Assembly: GCA_019136135.1 (NCBI GenBank)
Contig: JAGVUR010000056.1
Location: 1 to 58,913 of the forward strand
Length of the DNA stretch: 58,913 nt
Reading direction: 5' to 3'
From: Verrucomicrobiota bacterium
GTDB taxonomy: Bacteria; Verrucomicrobiota; Lentisphaeria; Oligosphaerales; Oligosphaeraceae
Shown: piece after piece, positions 26,515 to 34,750 of the stretch
How the letters are laid out: every line of letters begins with the position of its first letter
Position numbering within the stretch: position 1 is the stretch's first letter
Program-made: the position numbers and the translations under genes
The notes under the pieces: model-generated
The model's database searches: none
What the model saw: the letters and a program-made list of their open reading frames with translations, nothing else
Told to the model about the DNA's origin: nothing

Positions 26515-27096
26515 GGTACTGTCCTTGGTTGCTGTTGTGGATGGTCTTTGCCTAGTGGCAGATGGGAACGACTTAAAGCGTCGCTGCCAACTTTTCCTTC
26601 GCGTTTGAGCTGACTTATAGTATAAATTGTTTTAGCATGATTACAATGCCGGGAAATGGCAATTTTGATGTTGTATTATCTGGAAAATGTAAACGAACAT
26701 TTTTAAGCACTACCTGCGTTTACTTTTTCAAGTTATCTATTTTTTTAAGGGATGATCAACTTGACGCGACTGGCTTCACATATAGTGTATATGCATGGAC
26801 ATATACCCAGTCAAACCAGGGAAATGCATGGTATGCATGAATAGAACGAGAAGATGTAAGACTTTGCGCCGCAGGCGCCTGACCATGCTTAAACCCTGGC
26901 TTCGGCCTGGAGTGAAAAGCCCACCGGAGGACTGTACCTTGTAGAGGCATCTACAATCATTCGGAACAATCGGGAAAAGTAATTGTGTGCCAATGGCTTA
27001 AGGATTGGCTTTCAGAAAATCTTTCACAAAAACAAGATTCCGGCTGATAGTAGAACATATTCCCAACCGTGACGAATATTCTCAGGGATTCAAACG
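26515..27096. other. Intergenic region: pdxS promoter side and dispersed repeat
   Basis: No gene is supported. The region is AT-rich near 26620-26780 (likely pdxS promoter). It has several ATGCATG repeats around 26790-26840 and contains copy 3 of the ~95-bp dispersed repeat at 26859-26954. Confidence 0.5.
26859..26954 (-). repeat. ~95-bp dispersed repeat, copy 3
   Basis: It starts AGACTTTGCGCCGCAGGCGC and CTGACCATGCTTAAACCCTG, as copy 2 at 1241 does, and ends near GTAGAGGCATCTAC, a diverged form of the GTAAAGGCGCTAC end. The centre hairpin (CTGGCTTCGGCC) is preserved in part. It lies upstream of the TM2/pseudopilin gene. Confidence 0.6.
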
Positions 27097-28005
27097 ATGA
27101 AAAAAGTCGACTGCCAAAACTGCAAGCAAGACTATGAGACCGAGGATAGTATTCAGGCTGCAAGTTACAGCTACCCAAAATGCAACGTCCCGCTCTCGGA
27201 AATCACCCAGGCTCCCAGCCCTACGACCATTCCCGTACCTGCCGCCAAAAGCCACATGGTCTATTGCATGCTCGCTGTTCTATTCGGTCAACTCGGAATC
27301 CACAACATATACAGCGGTCATACCGCGCACGGCATAATCAAATTGCTGCTTCTCAGCCTTCTCGGGTGGACCATCATCATACCCTTGGGAGTTTTCATCT
27401 GGATCATTGTTGAAATGCTAACTGTTACCGCCGATAAACATGGCATACCCTTCAACGACAAGCTCGGTAGAACTGGGGTCATCCTGAGCATCGGCATCGG
27501 CCTCTTCTGTCAATTCTTCTTCGCAACTATCCTGGCGGCCATGCTACTGCCAGCCTTGAGCACAGCGCGGAATCGAGCCAGAGTGGTCCGCTGCGAAAAC
27601 AATGTCAAGAAAATCAGCCGCGGATATGCAATATATGTCGATGAATATAAAGCTCCTCCCACGGAAATGTCGCTGCTCATGTCCTATGCCTGGGATAATG
27701 AAGTATTCCGCTGCCCAGGATCTTCAGACGACAACCAGCCCTCGTACCTCCTGGTCACCTATCCTGTTTCTATTGAAAAAATGAGCAAGCCATCGGCTGT
27801 GCCAATCATCATTGAAAAGCTCGGCAATCATAGAAACCATGTCACAGTCGCTTTCGCCGATGGTCATACCGAGCCCGTAGCCGTGCGGGGCAATAGCTAC
27901 ACAGACCTTCTAAACTCTTTCCCAAATATGGACGAACAAGAACGTACGGTCTTGGCAAAGCAACTTGCGCAGTGGGATGCAGACTATGGGCTCGTTCTTG
28001 ACTAA
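27097..28005 (+). CDS. TM2-domain / pseudopilin-like hybrid protein with H-X9-DG end
   Basis: 302 aa. The N-terminus has a zinc-ribbon-like CQNC (partner cysteines are imperfect). Residues ~50-115 form a TM2 domain (CMLAVLFGQLGIHNIYSGHTAHG, two membrane helices). Residues ~128-175 hold a third hydrophobic helix leading into AAMLLPALSTARNRARVVRC, the start of type II pseudopilins in this phylum. The C-terminal part has the H-X9-DG motif (HRNHVTVAFADGH). The pilin segment sits internally rather than at the N-terminus, which is unusual. AGGGA precedes the ATG. Likely membrane-anchored; role unknown. Confidence 0.75.
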   Translation: MKKVDCQNCKQDYETEDSIQAASYSYPKCNVPLSEITQAPSPTTIPVPAAKSHMVYCMLAVLFGQLGIHNIYSGHTAHGIIKLLLLSLLGWTIIIPLGVFIWIIVEMLTVTADKHGIPFNDKLGRTGVILSIGIGLFCQFFFATILAAMLLPALSTARNRARVVRCENNVKKISRGYAIYVDEYKAPPTEMSLLMSYAWDNEVFRCPGSSDDNQPSYLLVTYPVSIEKMSKPSAVPIIIEKLGNHRNHVTVAFADGHTEPVAVRGNSYTDLLNSFPNMDEQERTVLAKQLAQWDADYGLVLD

Positions 28006-28158
28006 ATAGCAACGTTATGATAAAATAACTGAATCCCCGCTATCCAGATGTGTCTACCAAACCCAAGGAGACGGCGTGGGTCCGCTCGGAATAATCAGTT
28101 GTCTCCAAGTAAGAAAACAGTGCGTTTTAAGGCAATTTGAAGAGTCTAAGGGAGAGCT

Positions 28159-31047
28159 ATGAAAAATTTTCTCATTGCAACTTTGGTTACGGTATGGTCA
28201 ACGGCGGTGATCGCCGCCCCCGAATTGACCGCAAACGAAAAGAAGCTGGCAGAGCGGCCGCTGGCGGAATACGCCGCCTTGATCACCCCGCCGGAAGTGC
28301 CGCGCGCATTTGACGTGCACCGCGAAGGTTGCCCGGTCTGCGGCGACAAAATCAAAAAACATGGGCGCTACAGCTGGATCATCGACGAAACCAAACCCTT
28401 CAAACTCCAGTGCCCGGAGTGCAAAACGGTGTTCCCGGACAACGATTACGCTGCCTTTCTCAAGAGCGACTTCAAGGATCGATCGCTCCTGACCGGCAAA
28501 TACGTCGATGACGGTCGCGGCTGGAAAGACGGCGACAAGCCGGGGAAATACTGGTTCGTCGCCTACTACAATCACTGGACAATGAAGCGCTGGGCAGGGA
28601 GCCTGCTGCCGCAACTGGCCGATGCCTACGTCCGCACCGGCGATTCTGCCTTTGCCGAACGCGCAGTCGTGATGCTGGATAAACTCGCCGAGTATTATCC
28701 CCGCTACGATCACAACAAACAATCCCGCTACGCCGAGGAAGTTAATCCGCGATACACCGGCCGGATTATAAACACGATCTGGGAGACCGGGATCGCCACA
28801 AGTGTTGCCGATTCCTGGCACAAGGTCGCACCAGTGCTGGACCAGGAAAGCCCCGCTCTCCGCGCCGTGACCGGCAAGGACAACGACGCAATCCGGGCCA
28901 ATATTGAAAACAACATGCTCCGGGTGATGGCCAACGACATCATGTCGGGAAACGGTCGGATTCAGGGCAACTTCGGGATGCATCAGCGGGCGTTGCTCAA
29001 GATCGCGATTGCCCTCAAGGGCCGCGGCGGCGATCCTGACGATCAAGCGATGGTCCGCTGGGTGACCGATTACCGCAAAAACTCGGTGCCTTCCAGCACG
29101 CCCTTTGACTATGTGCTCTACGACAACGTCTTTGGCGACGGTGCGCCGATGGAATCGCCGGAGTACAATGGGCTGTGGCTCAACTGCATTGCAATGGTAG
29201 TTGACATGTTACGCGACTACGGGATAAACTACGCCGAGCTTCATCCGTCTTCGAAACGCCTTTTCACCTATCCCGCCAAGCTGGTAGTCTGCGGCGCCTA
29301 TTCACCGTCATCGGGCGACACGGGAAACATCGGAGGGAAGAAGATTTACGCAGGCTCGATCGATACCTTGCGTTATTCCTTTGCCACCAATCCGTGCCCG
29401 GAGAGCGCGGCGCTACTGTTGACTGCCAGGCGGCTGCCAGCGGCAGAACGGGAAGTGGCGGAGAAACTCGCCGATCCTCTCTTCGGCTACCGCAGCAACC
29501 TGCTCTCCGCCTACGGAGTCGCTTCGCTACAGAACGAAAACCGGGAGAAACCAGTGGCATATTGGCTCAGTTTCGGTTTTTATCCCGGCCACAAGCACCG
29601 CGACGCGCTGCATATCGAGCTTTTCACCGGGACCGGACCGCTGATGCCGGACTTCGGTTATCCCGACAGTGCGTCGGGGGACGATCCCTCCCTTTTCGCC
29701 TTTTATAGAAACACACTGTCACATAATACGATGGTAGTCGATGCCAAGGCGCAGGACAACAGAACCGGCCGGATTCTCGCTTATGATCCAGGCAAATTCG
29801 CCCAGTATATCCGGGCGGAAGCGCCGGATGTTTATCCCGGCATGACCAAGTACGAACGCTCGGGGCTGGTTGTCGAGCCGGAGCCAGGCAAGATGATTGT
29901 GCTGGATGTCTTCCGCGCGGCGGGCGGCAAGCAGCACGATCTCTTTTTCCACAGCGCGGGCGAAAAAGTGGAGACCAATCTCGAACTCAAGCCGCAGTCC
30001 GGCGGCACGCTGGCTGGGGAAAAGGTTGAATTCGGCGCTTTCTATGACGATCCGCGTTATGCCGGAGAGATCAAGGGCCCACGCAGTTTCGGAGGCTATC
30101 GCGGCAGCGGATACCAGTACCTGACCAACGTCAGGAGCGGAGCGAACCGAACCGGCGCGGTACTGACGCTTCCAGTGTCGGAGACCGCAGGGCTGTTTGC
30201 GAGCGGCAAAGGGACTTATCTGCGCATCCATCCGGTAGCCGGCGATGCAGAAACGCTGTTCCTGAGTGAGGGACCGCCGCCGAGAACCCAGCGCGGAGCG
30301 CCGGACAAGGTGGTGTTCGTAACCCGACGCCGAGTGGCCGGAGAGGGAGAGGAAAACCTTAAATCCAGCTTCGTCACGGTGCTGGAGAATGGACCGGGAA
30401 CGTTAATCAGTTCCGTTGAGGCATTGAAGCAGACCGAAGAAGTTGTTGTGCTCAAGATCAAGCTTGACAATGGCGACACGCTCTATTGCTTTGACGCGGT
30501 CGCGCCACAATCGGAGTTCAAGCTTGACGGATTCGCGTTTGCCGGCCAGAGCGGCGCGGTGCTGGTCGATCAGGACGGCAAGGAAAAGTCTTCCTATAGC
30601 TATGGGGAGAAGCCGGCCTTCAAGGCGAAGGTTGTTGCGGTGGATCTAAAGGGCGAGACGCTGACACTGGATCGCGAGATTCCGGCGGAGCTGGCGATCA
30701 AGGGCGCTTTCTTCACTGCGGGCAAAGCTGCGTACCAGGTTGGTGAGGTGTCGGGCAAGACGGTAAAGCTGCTGGATCAGAGTCCGGTTCGGGGGCTATT
30801 CCGGTTTGAGAGTTTTGACGAACAGCAGCGGATTGGAGTTGTTTCGCCGTTGCTTGTATTGGCGCGTGGAAAGCTGGCATTGTATGCGGCGGATGGGAAA
30901 ACGTGGGTGGGGGAAGCGTACAGCCAGAGAAATGCCGGATGCCTCCGGGTGGAATTGCCGGCGAAGGTGGAGACGGGCAAGGATTATTGGCTGTCGGAAT
31001 GTTTGCCGGGGGACGAGTTTACACTGGTTGCCTCGCAAAGAAAATAA
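28159..31047 (+). CDS. Secreted heparinase II/III-family polysaccharide lyase-like protein
   Basis: 962 aa with a signal peptide (MKNFLIATLVTVWSTAVIAAP). Near residues 55-90 are CPVCG and CPECK pairs that may bind zinc. The alpha-toroid region follows, then a heparinase II/III-like beta-sandwich around residues 470-640 with FYPGHKHRDALHIELFTG and the SHNTMVVD signature. The far C-terminus is beta-rich. It probably cleaves acidic polysaccharide outside the cytoplasm. AGGGAG precedes the ATG. It stands within a stretch rich in secreted carbohydrate-active proteins. Confidence 0.85.
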   Translation: MKNFLIATLVTVWSTAVIAAPELTANEKKLAERPLAEYAALITPPEVPRAFDVHREGCPVCGDKIKKHGRYSWIIDETKPFKLQCPECKTVFPDNDYAAFLKSDFKDRSLLTGKYVDDGRGWKDGDKPGKYWFVAYYNHWTMKRWAGSLLPQLADAYVRTGDSAFAERAVVMLDKLAEYYPRYDHNKQSRYAEEVNPRYTGRIINTIWETGIATSVADSWHKVAPVLDQESPALRAVTGKDNDAIRANIENNMLRVMANDIMSGNGRIQGNFGMHQRALLKIAIALKGRGGDPDDQAMVRWVTDYRKNSVPSSTPFDYVLYDNVFGDGAPMESPEYNGLWLNCIAMVVDMLRDYGINYAELHPSSKRLFTYPAKLVVCGAYSPSSGDTGNIGGKKIYAGSIDTLRYSFATNPCPESAALLLTARRLPAAEREVAEKLADPLFGYRSNLLSAYGVASLQNENREKPVAYWLSFGFYPGHKHRDALHIELFTGTGPLMPDFGYPDSASGDDPSLFAFYRNTLSHNTMVVDAKAQDNRTGRILAYDPGKFAQYIRAEAPDVYPGMTKYERSGLVVEPEPGKMIVLDVFRAAGGKQHDLFFHSAGEKVETNLELKPQSGGTLAGEKVEFGAFYDDPRYAGEIKGPRSFGGYRGSGYQYLTNVRSGANRTGAVLTLPVSETAGLFASGKGTYLRIHPVAGDAETLFLSEGPPPRTQRGAPDKVVFVTRRRVAGEGEENLKSSFVTVLENGPGTLISSVEALKQTEEVVVLKIKLDNGDTLYCFDAVAPQSEFKLDGFAFAGQSGAVLVDQDGKEKSSYSYGEKPAFKAKVVAVDLKGETLTLDREIPAELAIKGAFFTAGKAAYQVGEVSGKTVKLLDQSPVRGLFRFESFDEQQRIGVVSPLLVLARGKLALYAADGKTWVGEAYSQRNAGCLRVELPAKVETGKDYWLSECLPGDEFTLVASQRK

Positions 31048-31162
31048 AAAAGCGCCGCAGGCTCAAAAAAAGCGCGAAAAGCTTTGCGGCGGTGATTTGG
31101 AACTTTGAGTATCAATCGATTGCTCAGTCGCCAGCAACTGCAAACCTATGAAGGAAAACAAG

Positions 31163-31567
31163 ATGTCAATGCAAAAAACCTATCAGTTCATCAAGGATGC
31201 AAAGCATTACTTCATCGCAACCATGGACAACGACCAGCCAAGGGTTCGTCCGTTCGGGACAATTCACATCTTTGAAGGCAAGCTCTACATCCAGGCAGGA
31301 CGAAAGAAAAACGTGGCGAAGCAAATGCTTGCCAATAACAAGGTGGAACTCTGCGCCCTGAAGGGGGAAGAATGGATCCGCGTGTCAGGCGAACTGGTTG
31401 ACGACAAGCGCCGTGAAGCTAAAGCGTCGATGCTGGACGAATACGAAGGCCTGAAGTCAATGTATTCCGCCGATGACGACAATACCATGGTCCTCTACTT
31501 CAAGCCTGGAACCGTCACCGCGACCATTTGGTCTTTCAAGCACGAGCCTGTCGTCATGAAATTCTAA
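31163..31567 (+). CDS. Pyridoxamine 5'-phosphate oxidase family protein
   Basis: 134 aa split-barrel flavin-binding protein (YQFIKDAKHYFIATMDNDQPRVRPFGTIHIFEGKLY). The short single-domain form usually binds FMN or F420 and is not true PNP oxidase. I start it at 31163, because AAGGA lies at 31150-31155; the ATG at 31148 would put that sequence inside the gene. It is followed by a clear hairpin/U-run terminator. Confidence 0.85.
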   Translation: MSMQKTYQFIKDAKHYFIATMDNDQPRVRPFGTIHIFEGKLYIQAGRKKNVAKQMLANNKVELCALKGEEWIRVSGELVDDKRREAKASMLDEYEGLKSMYSADDDNTMVLYFKPGTVTATIWSFKHEPVVMKF

Positions 31568-31617
31568 AAAGAGCTGCTCGAAGATCAAGGTGCCTTGATT
31601 CTAAAAATAGCAGTTGA

Positions 31618-31651
31618 CGCCATGACACCAATGATTTTCATGGCGCTTTTT
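31618..31651 (+). terminator. Intrinsic terminator after the PNPOx-family gene
   Basis: CGCCATGA (31618-31625) pairs with TCATGGCG (31638-31645), then CTTTTTGG. It ends the plus-strand gene and lies just before the convergent hipA stop. Sequence just upstream (CTAAAAATAGCAGTTGACGC) resembles the end of the 430-bp element at 1029. Confidence 0.65.
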
Positions 31652-31690
31652 GGGAACCAAGAATAAACACCAATAATTTTAAACGACAAA

Positions 31691-32941
31691 TCATTCCAGA
31701 CGAAATGCGTTCTGCATCTGATCCTGCTCCGATGGGCTGATTCCGGCATGACTGGCATATGTTCGCCAGGTCGATACCACGGAACGAACCCTTCTGGCAA
31801 TATCGCATGCCTCGTTTGTATTGATGCGGAACATAGGAGCAATTTCCATTGCCAGGGAGAGATCCAGCGAATTATCGGAGTCCGTGATATTCAGTGACAG
31901 TCCAAAACCATGTGGATTTGGATTGACATCGTAGACTGGCGAGAGAGTCCATCCAGAATCCGTCAACAGGAATCCGTGATTACGCAAGTGATCATCGGTA
32001 TTGGAGACGGCAATGGAGAACACGATGCGCGTCCAAAGTTCCAGCAAATCCTCCCTGGGCGTTGCACCATATTGCATTATGAACTCGGCAAGTTCAAGAT
32101 AACTGCTGCCGCTTTGCGCGTCAGCTCCATCGCTTTTGCCAAGAAGCGTCATGGCGGATGCAAAATGAATTCTCCGGGCACCGTTTCGGTCAAAGCGCCT
32201 GACCAGAAAGGTCGAGCCAAACCTGGAAAGCTTTTCAAGCTTGGCTTGCGGGGTGTTCAGTCCTGCGTCACGAGCCATCTGCATCGTCGCATATTCCCAA
32301 GCAGCAGCATTCGATGTATCGTTTTTGGCTGGGAATTTGGCAATCCAAAGGTTTCCCTCGGTATCGGTTACACTGGCTTTCGGGCGGGTGCCGCCCAGCG
32401 ATGAACCGGGCGCAAGCAACATGGCAATCCATTTCCCGCTTTCGGTGTCGTCGCTGTCAGCTTCCAAGTGGCGACTAGCCTCCTCCAATTCCCGAAGCCG
32501 TGCCCAAGGCGGTGCAGCCATGGCACTGTCGTTGTTCTGGAACTCGCCGTCTGGCTCAGTCTTGAAGCGCAACGCACCCATCCGGGCTTCATCATAGACC
32601 CCCAGAAGATAATCTGATTCCGTAAGGATTCTCGGTTTTATCCCCGCCTGTCGCGCCCTGACAGCCTCTCTGCGCTGCATCAGCATCCGTCCCCAGCGGT
32701 CTGGAGCGGAATCCATGAACAGTCCAAAATTCGGTTTTTCAGTGAATTGCGCTCCGGCATACAACTGCAGATCGGGATCAAGCCCCCTAATGGGATTGTT
32801 CTGCAACCATTCGTTATCGAAATCAAACGAAAAAAACTCTTTCCCCCGACTGTAGTATGCCGAGAGGATTCCAAGCAACGCCGGCGTCGAAGCTTCCGCC
32901 TGACCAGAAAAATACACATAGATGGTTTTCGCGTTATTCAT
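31691..32941 (-). CDS. hipA: HipA-family toxin kinase
   Basis: 416 aa type II toxin with Ser/Thr kinase fold. The N-terminal couple_hipA-like domain (YVYFSGQAEASTPALLGILSAYY) is followed by the phosphate-loop segment APGSSLGGTRPKASV, a FLVRRFDR strand, the catalytic loop SNTDDHLRNHGFL and the metal-binding VYDVNPNP. HipA enzymes phosphorylate aminoacyl-tRNA synthetases or related targets to arrest growth. It overlaps hipB by 4 bp and is transcribed after it. Confidence 0.93.
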   Translation of the reverse strand: MNNAKTIYVYFSGQAEASTPALLGILSAYYSRGKEFFSFDFDNEWLQNNPIRGLDPDLQLYAGAQFTEKPNFGLFMDSAPDRWGRMLMQRREAVRARQAGIKPRILTESDYLLGVYDEARMGALRFKTEPDGEFQNNDSAMAAPPWARLRELEEASRHLEADSDDTESGKWIAMLLAPGSSLGGTRPKASVTDTEGNLWIAKFPAKNDTSNAAAWEYATMQMARDAGLNTPQAKLEKLSRFGSTFLVRRFDRNGARRIHFASAMTLLGKSDGADAQSGSSYLELAEFIMQYGATPREDLLELWTRIVFSIAVSNTDDHLRNHGFLLTDSGWTLSPVYDVNPNPHGFGLSLNITDSDNSLDLSLAMEIAPMFRINTNEACDIARRVRSVVSTWRTYASHAGISPSEQDQMQNAFRLE

Positions 32942-33258
32942 TTTCCATACCGCTTTGATGCTCTTGCGCGAACCTTCAATCCCAAGTCTTGAAGCTTCCT
33001 TCCCAATTCGTCATCGGCGGCAACCTGAAGAATATCTTTCTCCAATCCCAAGGTTACGAGCACCTGCATGTAATTGCCCAGCGAAACGGCCGGAGAACCT
33101 TTTTCTATCTTCGCCAGAGTAACAACACTGATTCCGGCACGCTCCGCTGTCAGCTTTGCAGTGACATTACGACGCAGACGTGCCAGGCGAATATTCTCAC
33201 CAAATTCACGTAGAATCGCTTCTGTCTTAGGAAAGAGAACTGGGGTTTTCTTAGCCAT
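32938..33258 (-). CDS. hipB: HipB-like XRE-family antitoxin
   Basis: 106 aa with one helix-turn-helix (LARLRRNVTAKLTAERAGISVVTLAKIEKG, residues ~22-55). It is the DNA-binding antitoxin and autorepressor of the hipA gene that follows. GGGAG lies 6-7 nt before the ATG. Two 12-bp operator-like sites lie directly upstream. Confidence 0.93.
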   Translation of the reverse strand: MAKKTPVLFPKTEAILREFGENIRLARLRRNVTAKLTAERAGISVVTLAKIEKGSPAVSLGNYMQVLVTLGLEKDILQVAADDELGRKLQDLGLKVRARASKRYGK

Positions 33259-33276
33259 AACGATCTCCCAAAAATT

Positions 33277-33311
33277 TTATAACTATAAATAAAATATCAT
33301 TATAGTCATAA
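33277..33311. promoter_or_regulatory. Paired operator-like sites upstream of hipBA
   Basis: TTATAACTATAA (33277-33288) and TTATAGTCATAA (33300-33311) are near-identical sites in inverted orientation, each itself nearly palindromic, with centres 23 bp apart. They sit 19-53 bp before hipB, where HipB autorepression would be expected. Confidence 0.55.
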
Positions 33312-33340
33312 AAATCAAGTTTTATTGACACTTATAAATG

Positions 33341-33420
33341 CCATACGCAACTGATAGGACGGGGGAAAGGCGGCAAAAAGAAACCGGAAATGGTAACTTG
33401 ATTTTTTAACAGCTCCTAAA
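33341..33420. repeat. Partial copy of the 50549 MITE-like element
   Basis: The stretch CATACGCAACTGATAGGACG, then GGGGGAAAGGCGGCAAAAAG and AACCGGAAATGGTAACTTGA, matches 50631-50709 with few differences and ends TTTTTTAACAGCTCCTAAA. The left terminal repeat is missing. Confidence 0.7.
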
Positions 33421-33440
33421 GCCTGCAAAATAGCGGCGTC

Positions 33441-34283
33441 TTATCGACCGGGTTGCCATCCTGCAAGGACGGCGGCCATCCACCAGAAGGCACGCCCCTT
33501 CATTGCTCCGTTAAGCGGATGTGTATGGGCGGCTCTGTCCGGGAGGGCATAGTTGTGGTTGGGGTGCCTTGCGATCCATTCTTCGGCCCAATTGCCCCTT
33601 CCCTTGTCGCTGCGATATGAGCAGTCATCCCTGGCATTGAGTTTGGCGAAGTTGACTTTGCCGTCCGGATCATAGCTTTCAATATCGGCGAAATCAAACA
33701 GGAGCTTACGGTTTTTGCGACAGAAATCTCGGATTTGCTGATTGCGCTTGCAGAGGTTTCCGTTTTCGCCGGTGCCGTCAAGATGGCCGGTCATATAGAC
33801 GAATTTCACCTTGGGATATTTCTCTTCGAGATTATTCATCAGGGAAAGATAGGTGTCAATGTCTGCTTCGGAGGCGGTTCCGGCTTGTCCGCACCATGAC
33901 CACATGATCACATTGCGGTCGCAAGAGGCATCCGAAAGCAATTCGTCGGTAAGTCTTGCCCAAGTGGTGCGATCGGGGTTGCCAAGGTCGCCTGTCGGAA
34001 TGCGATCCCAGAGGGAGAGGCTATCCTTCTGAGCTTGTTTTTTGCCTGAGGTAAATGCGAAGCGTTGCGGATCGGCTTTTCGCATCGCTTCCATGCCGGA
34101 AACGAGCTGGCTGCCGTGGGACGTATGGCCGTAGGCGATTCTCAGCCCCTGGCGTGCGCGTTCCAGATAGCGGGATGGAATTTTGTCGATATTCAGGCAT
34201 GTATGATCAATAATCTGAGCTCCGGCGGAAGCTGACAGCAACAGTAACAACATCATGGAGGCAAAGAATCTGGTGCATGACAT
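33441..34283 (-). CDS. Secreted SGNH-hydrolase-like protein of unknown function
   Basis: 280 aa. The signal peptide MSCTRFFASMMLLLLLSASAGAQ begins at the ATG at 34283 with GAGGAG upstream; the longer frame to 34412 is rejected. Conserved-looking segments YGHTSHGSQLVSGM, NVIMWSWCGQAG, YMTGHLDGTGENGNL and DFADIESYDPDG recur in uncharacterised secreted proteins of Bacteroidota and Planctomycetota-type bacteria. SGNH-like folding is a guess. No operon partner. Confidence 0.7.
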   Translation of the reverse strand: MSCTRFFASMMLLLLLSASAGAQIIDHTCLNIDKIPSRYLERARQGLRIAYGHTSHGSQLVSGMEAMRKADPQRFAFTSGKKQAQKDSLSLWDRIPTGDLGNPDRTTWARLTDELLSDASCDRNVIMWSWCGQAGTASEADIDTYLSLMNNLEEKYPKVKFVYMTGHLDGTGENGNLCKRNQQIRDFCRKNRKLLFDFADIESYDPDGKVNFAKLNARDDCSYRSDKGRGNWAEEWIARHPNHNYALPDRAAHTHPLNGAMKGRAFWWMAAVLAGWQPGR

Positions 34284-34415
34284 GATTGGGTTCTCCTCTC
34301 TAATCTGAGCCAATGTCAACATGTTTTGGCTTTTTGTTGTTTTTGTTGATTTTGTCCGCAAAAACGATTTTCGCGGACATGACGAACATTTTTCGATGCC
34401 CTCATCGGGCAAGAC

Positions 34416-34643
34416 TTAATCCTGAATTTTCGTCTCCTTCCGATTGTTTTCGGCTTGTTGGTTAAGATATCTACCGTCATTCACATCAGCAAAGAAGTTT
34501 CGGAACAAGTAATTATAATAGCGTGTGCCAGCAAACTTTTCAACTGTATTTTTCGATATCGCCTTGAGAAATCCGTCGAAAAAATCCGGCATGTTTTCAC
34601 GCCTGGCATTGACGAAGCCCAGCATGGCATTAGAGTAATTCAA
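34416..34643 (-). CDS. Doubtful 75-codon ORF
   Basis: A TTG-initiated 75-codon frame, bounded upstream by an in-frame TAA. The sequence (NAMLGFVNARRENMPDFFDGFLKA) looks protein-like rather than random but I do not recognise it. It may be a remnant of a longer gene. No ribosome-binding site is obvious. Confidence 0.25.
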   Translation of the reverse strand: MNYSNAMLGFVNARRENMPDFFDGFLKAISKNTVEKFAGTRYYNYLFRNFFADVNDGRYLNQQAENNRKETKIQD

Positions 34644-34750
34644 ACCTTATCCTCCATCCGGGCAATGCCCTAAGCTTGCCGTTCATATTAGGTTGACTTG
34701 TCGCTTTTTATGCCAATCGTGAAAAAACAATCCTACCATGGCTGAGAATC

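Noticed and set aside
26515..27096. Riboswitch or tRNA in the pdxS upstream gap
   Set aside because: No cloverleaf or known aptamer core was found by eye. The structured part is the dispersed repeat.
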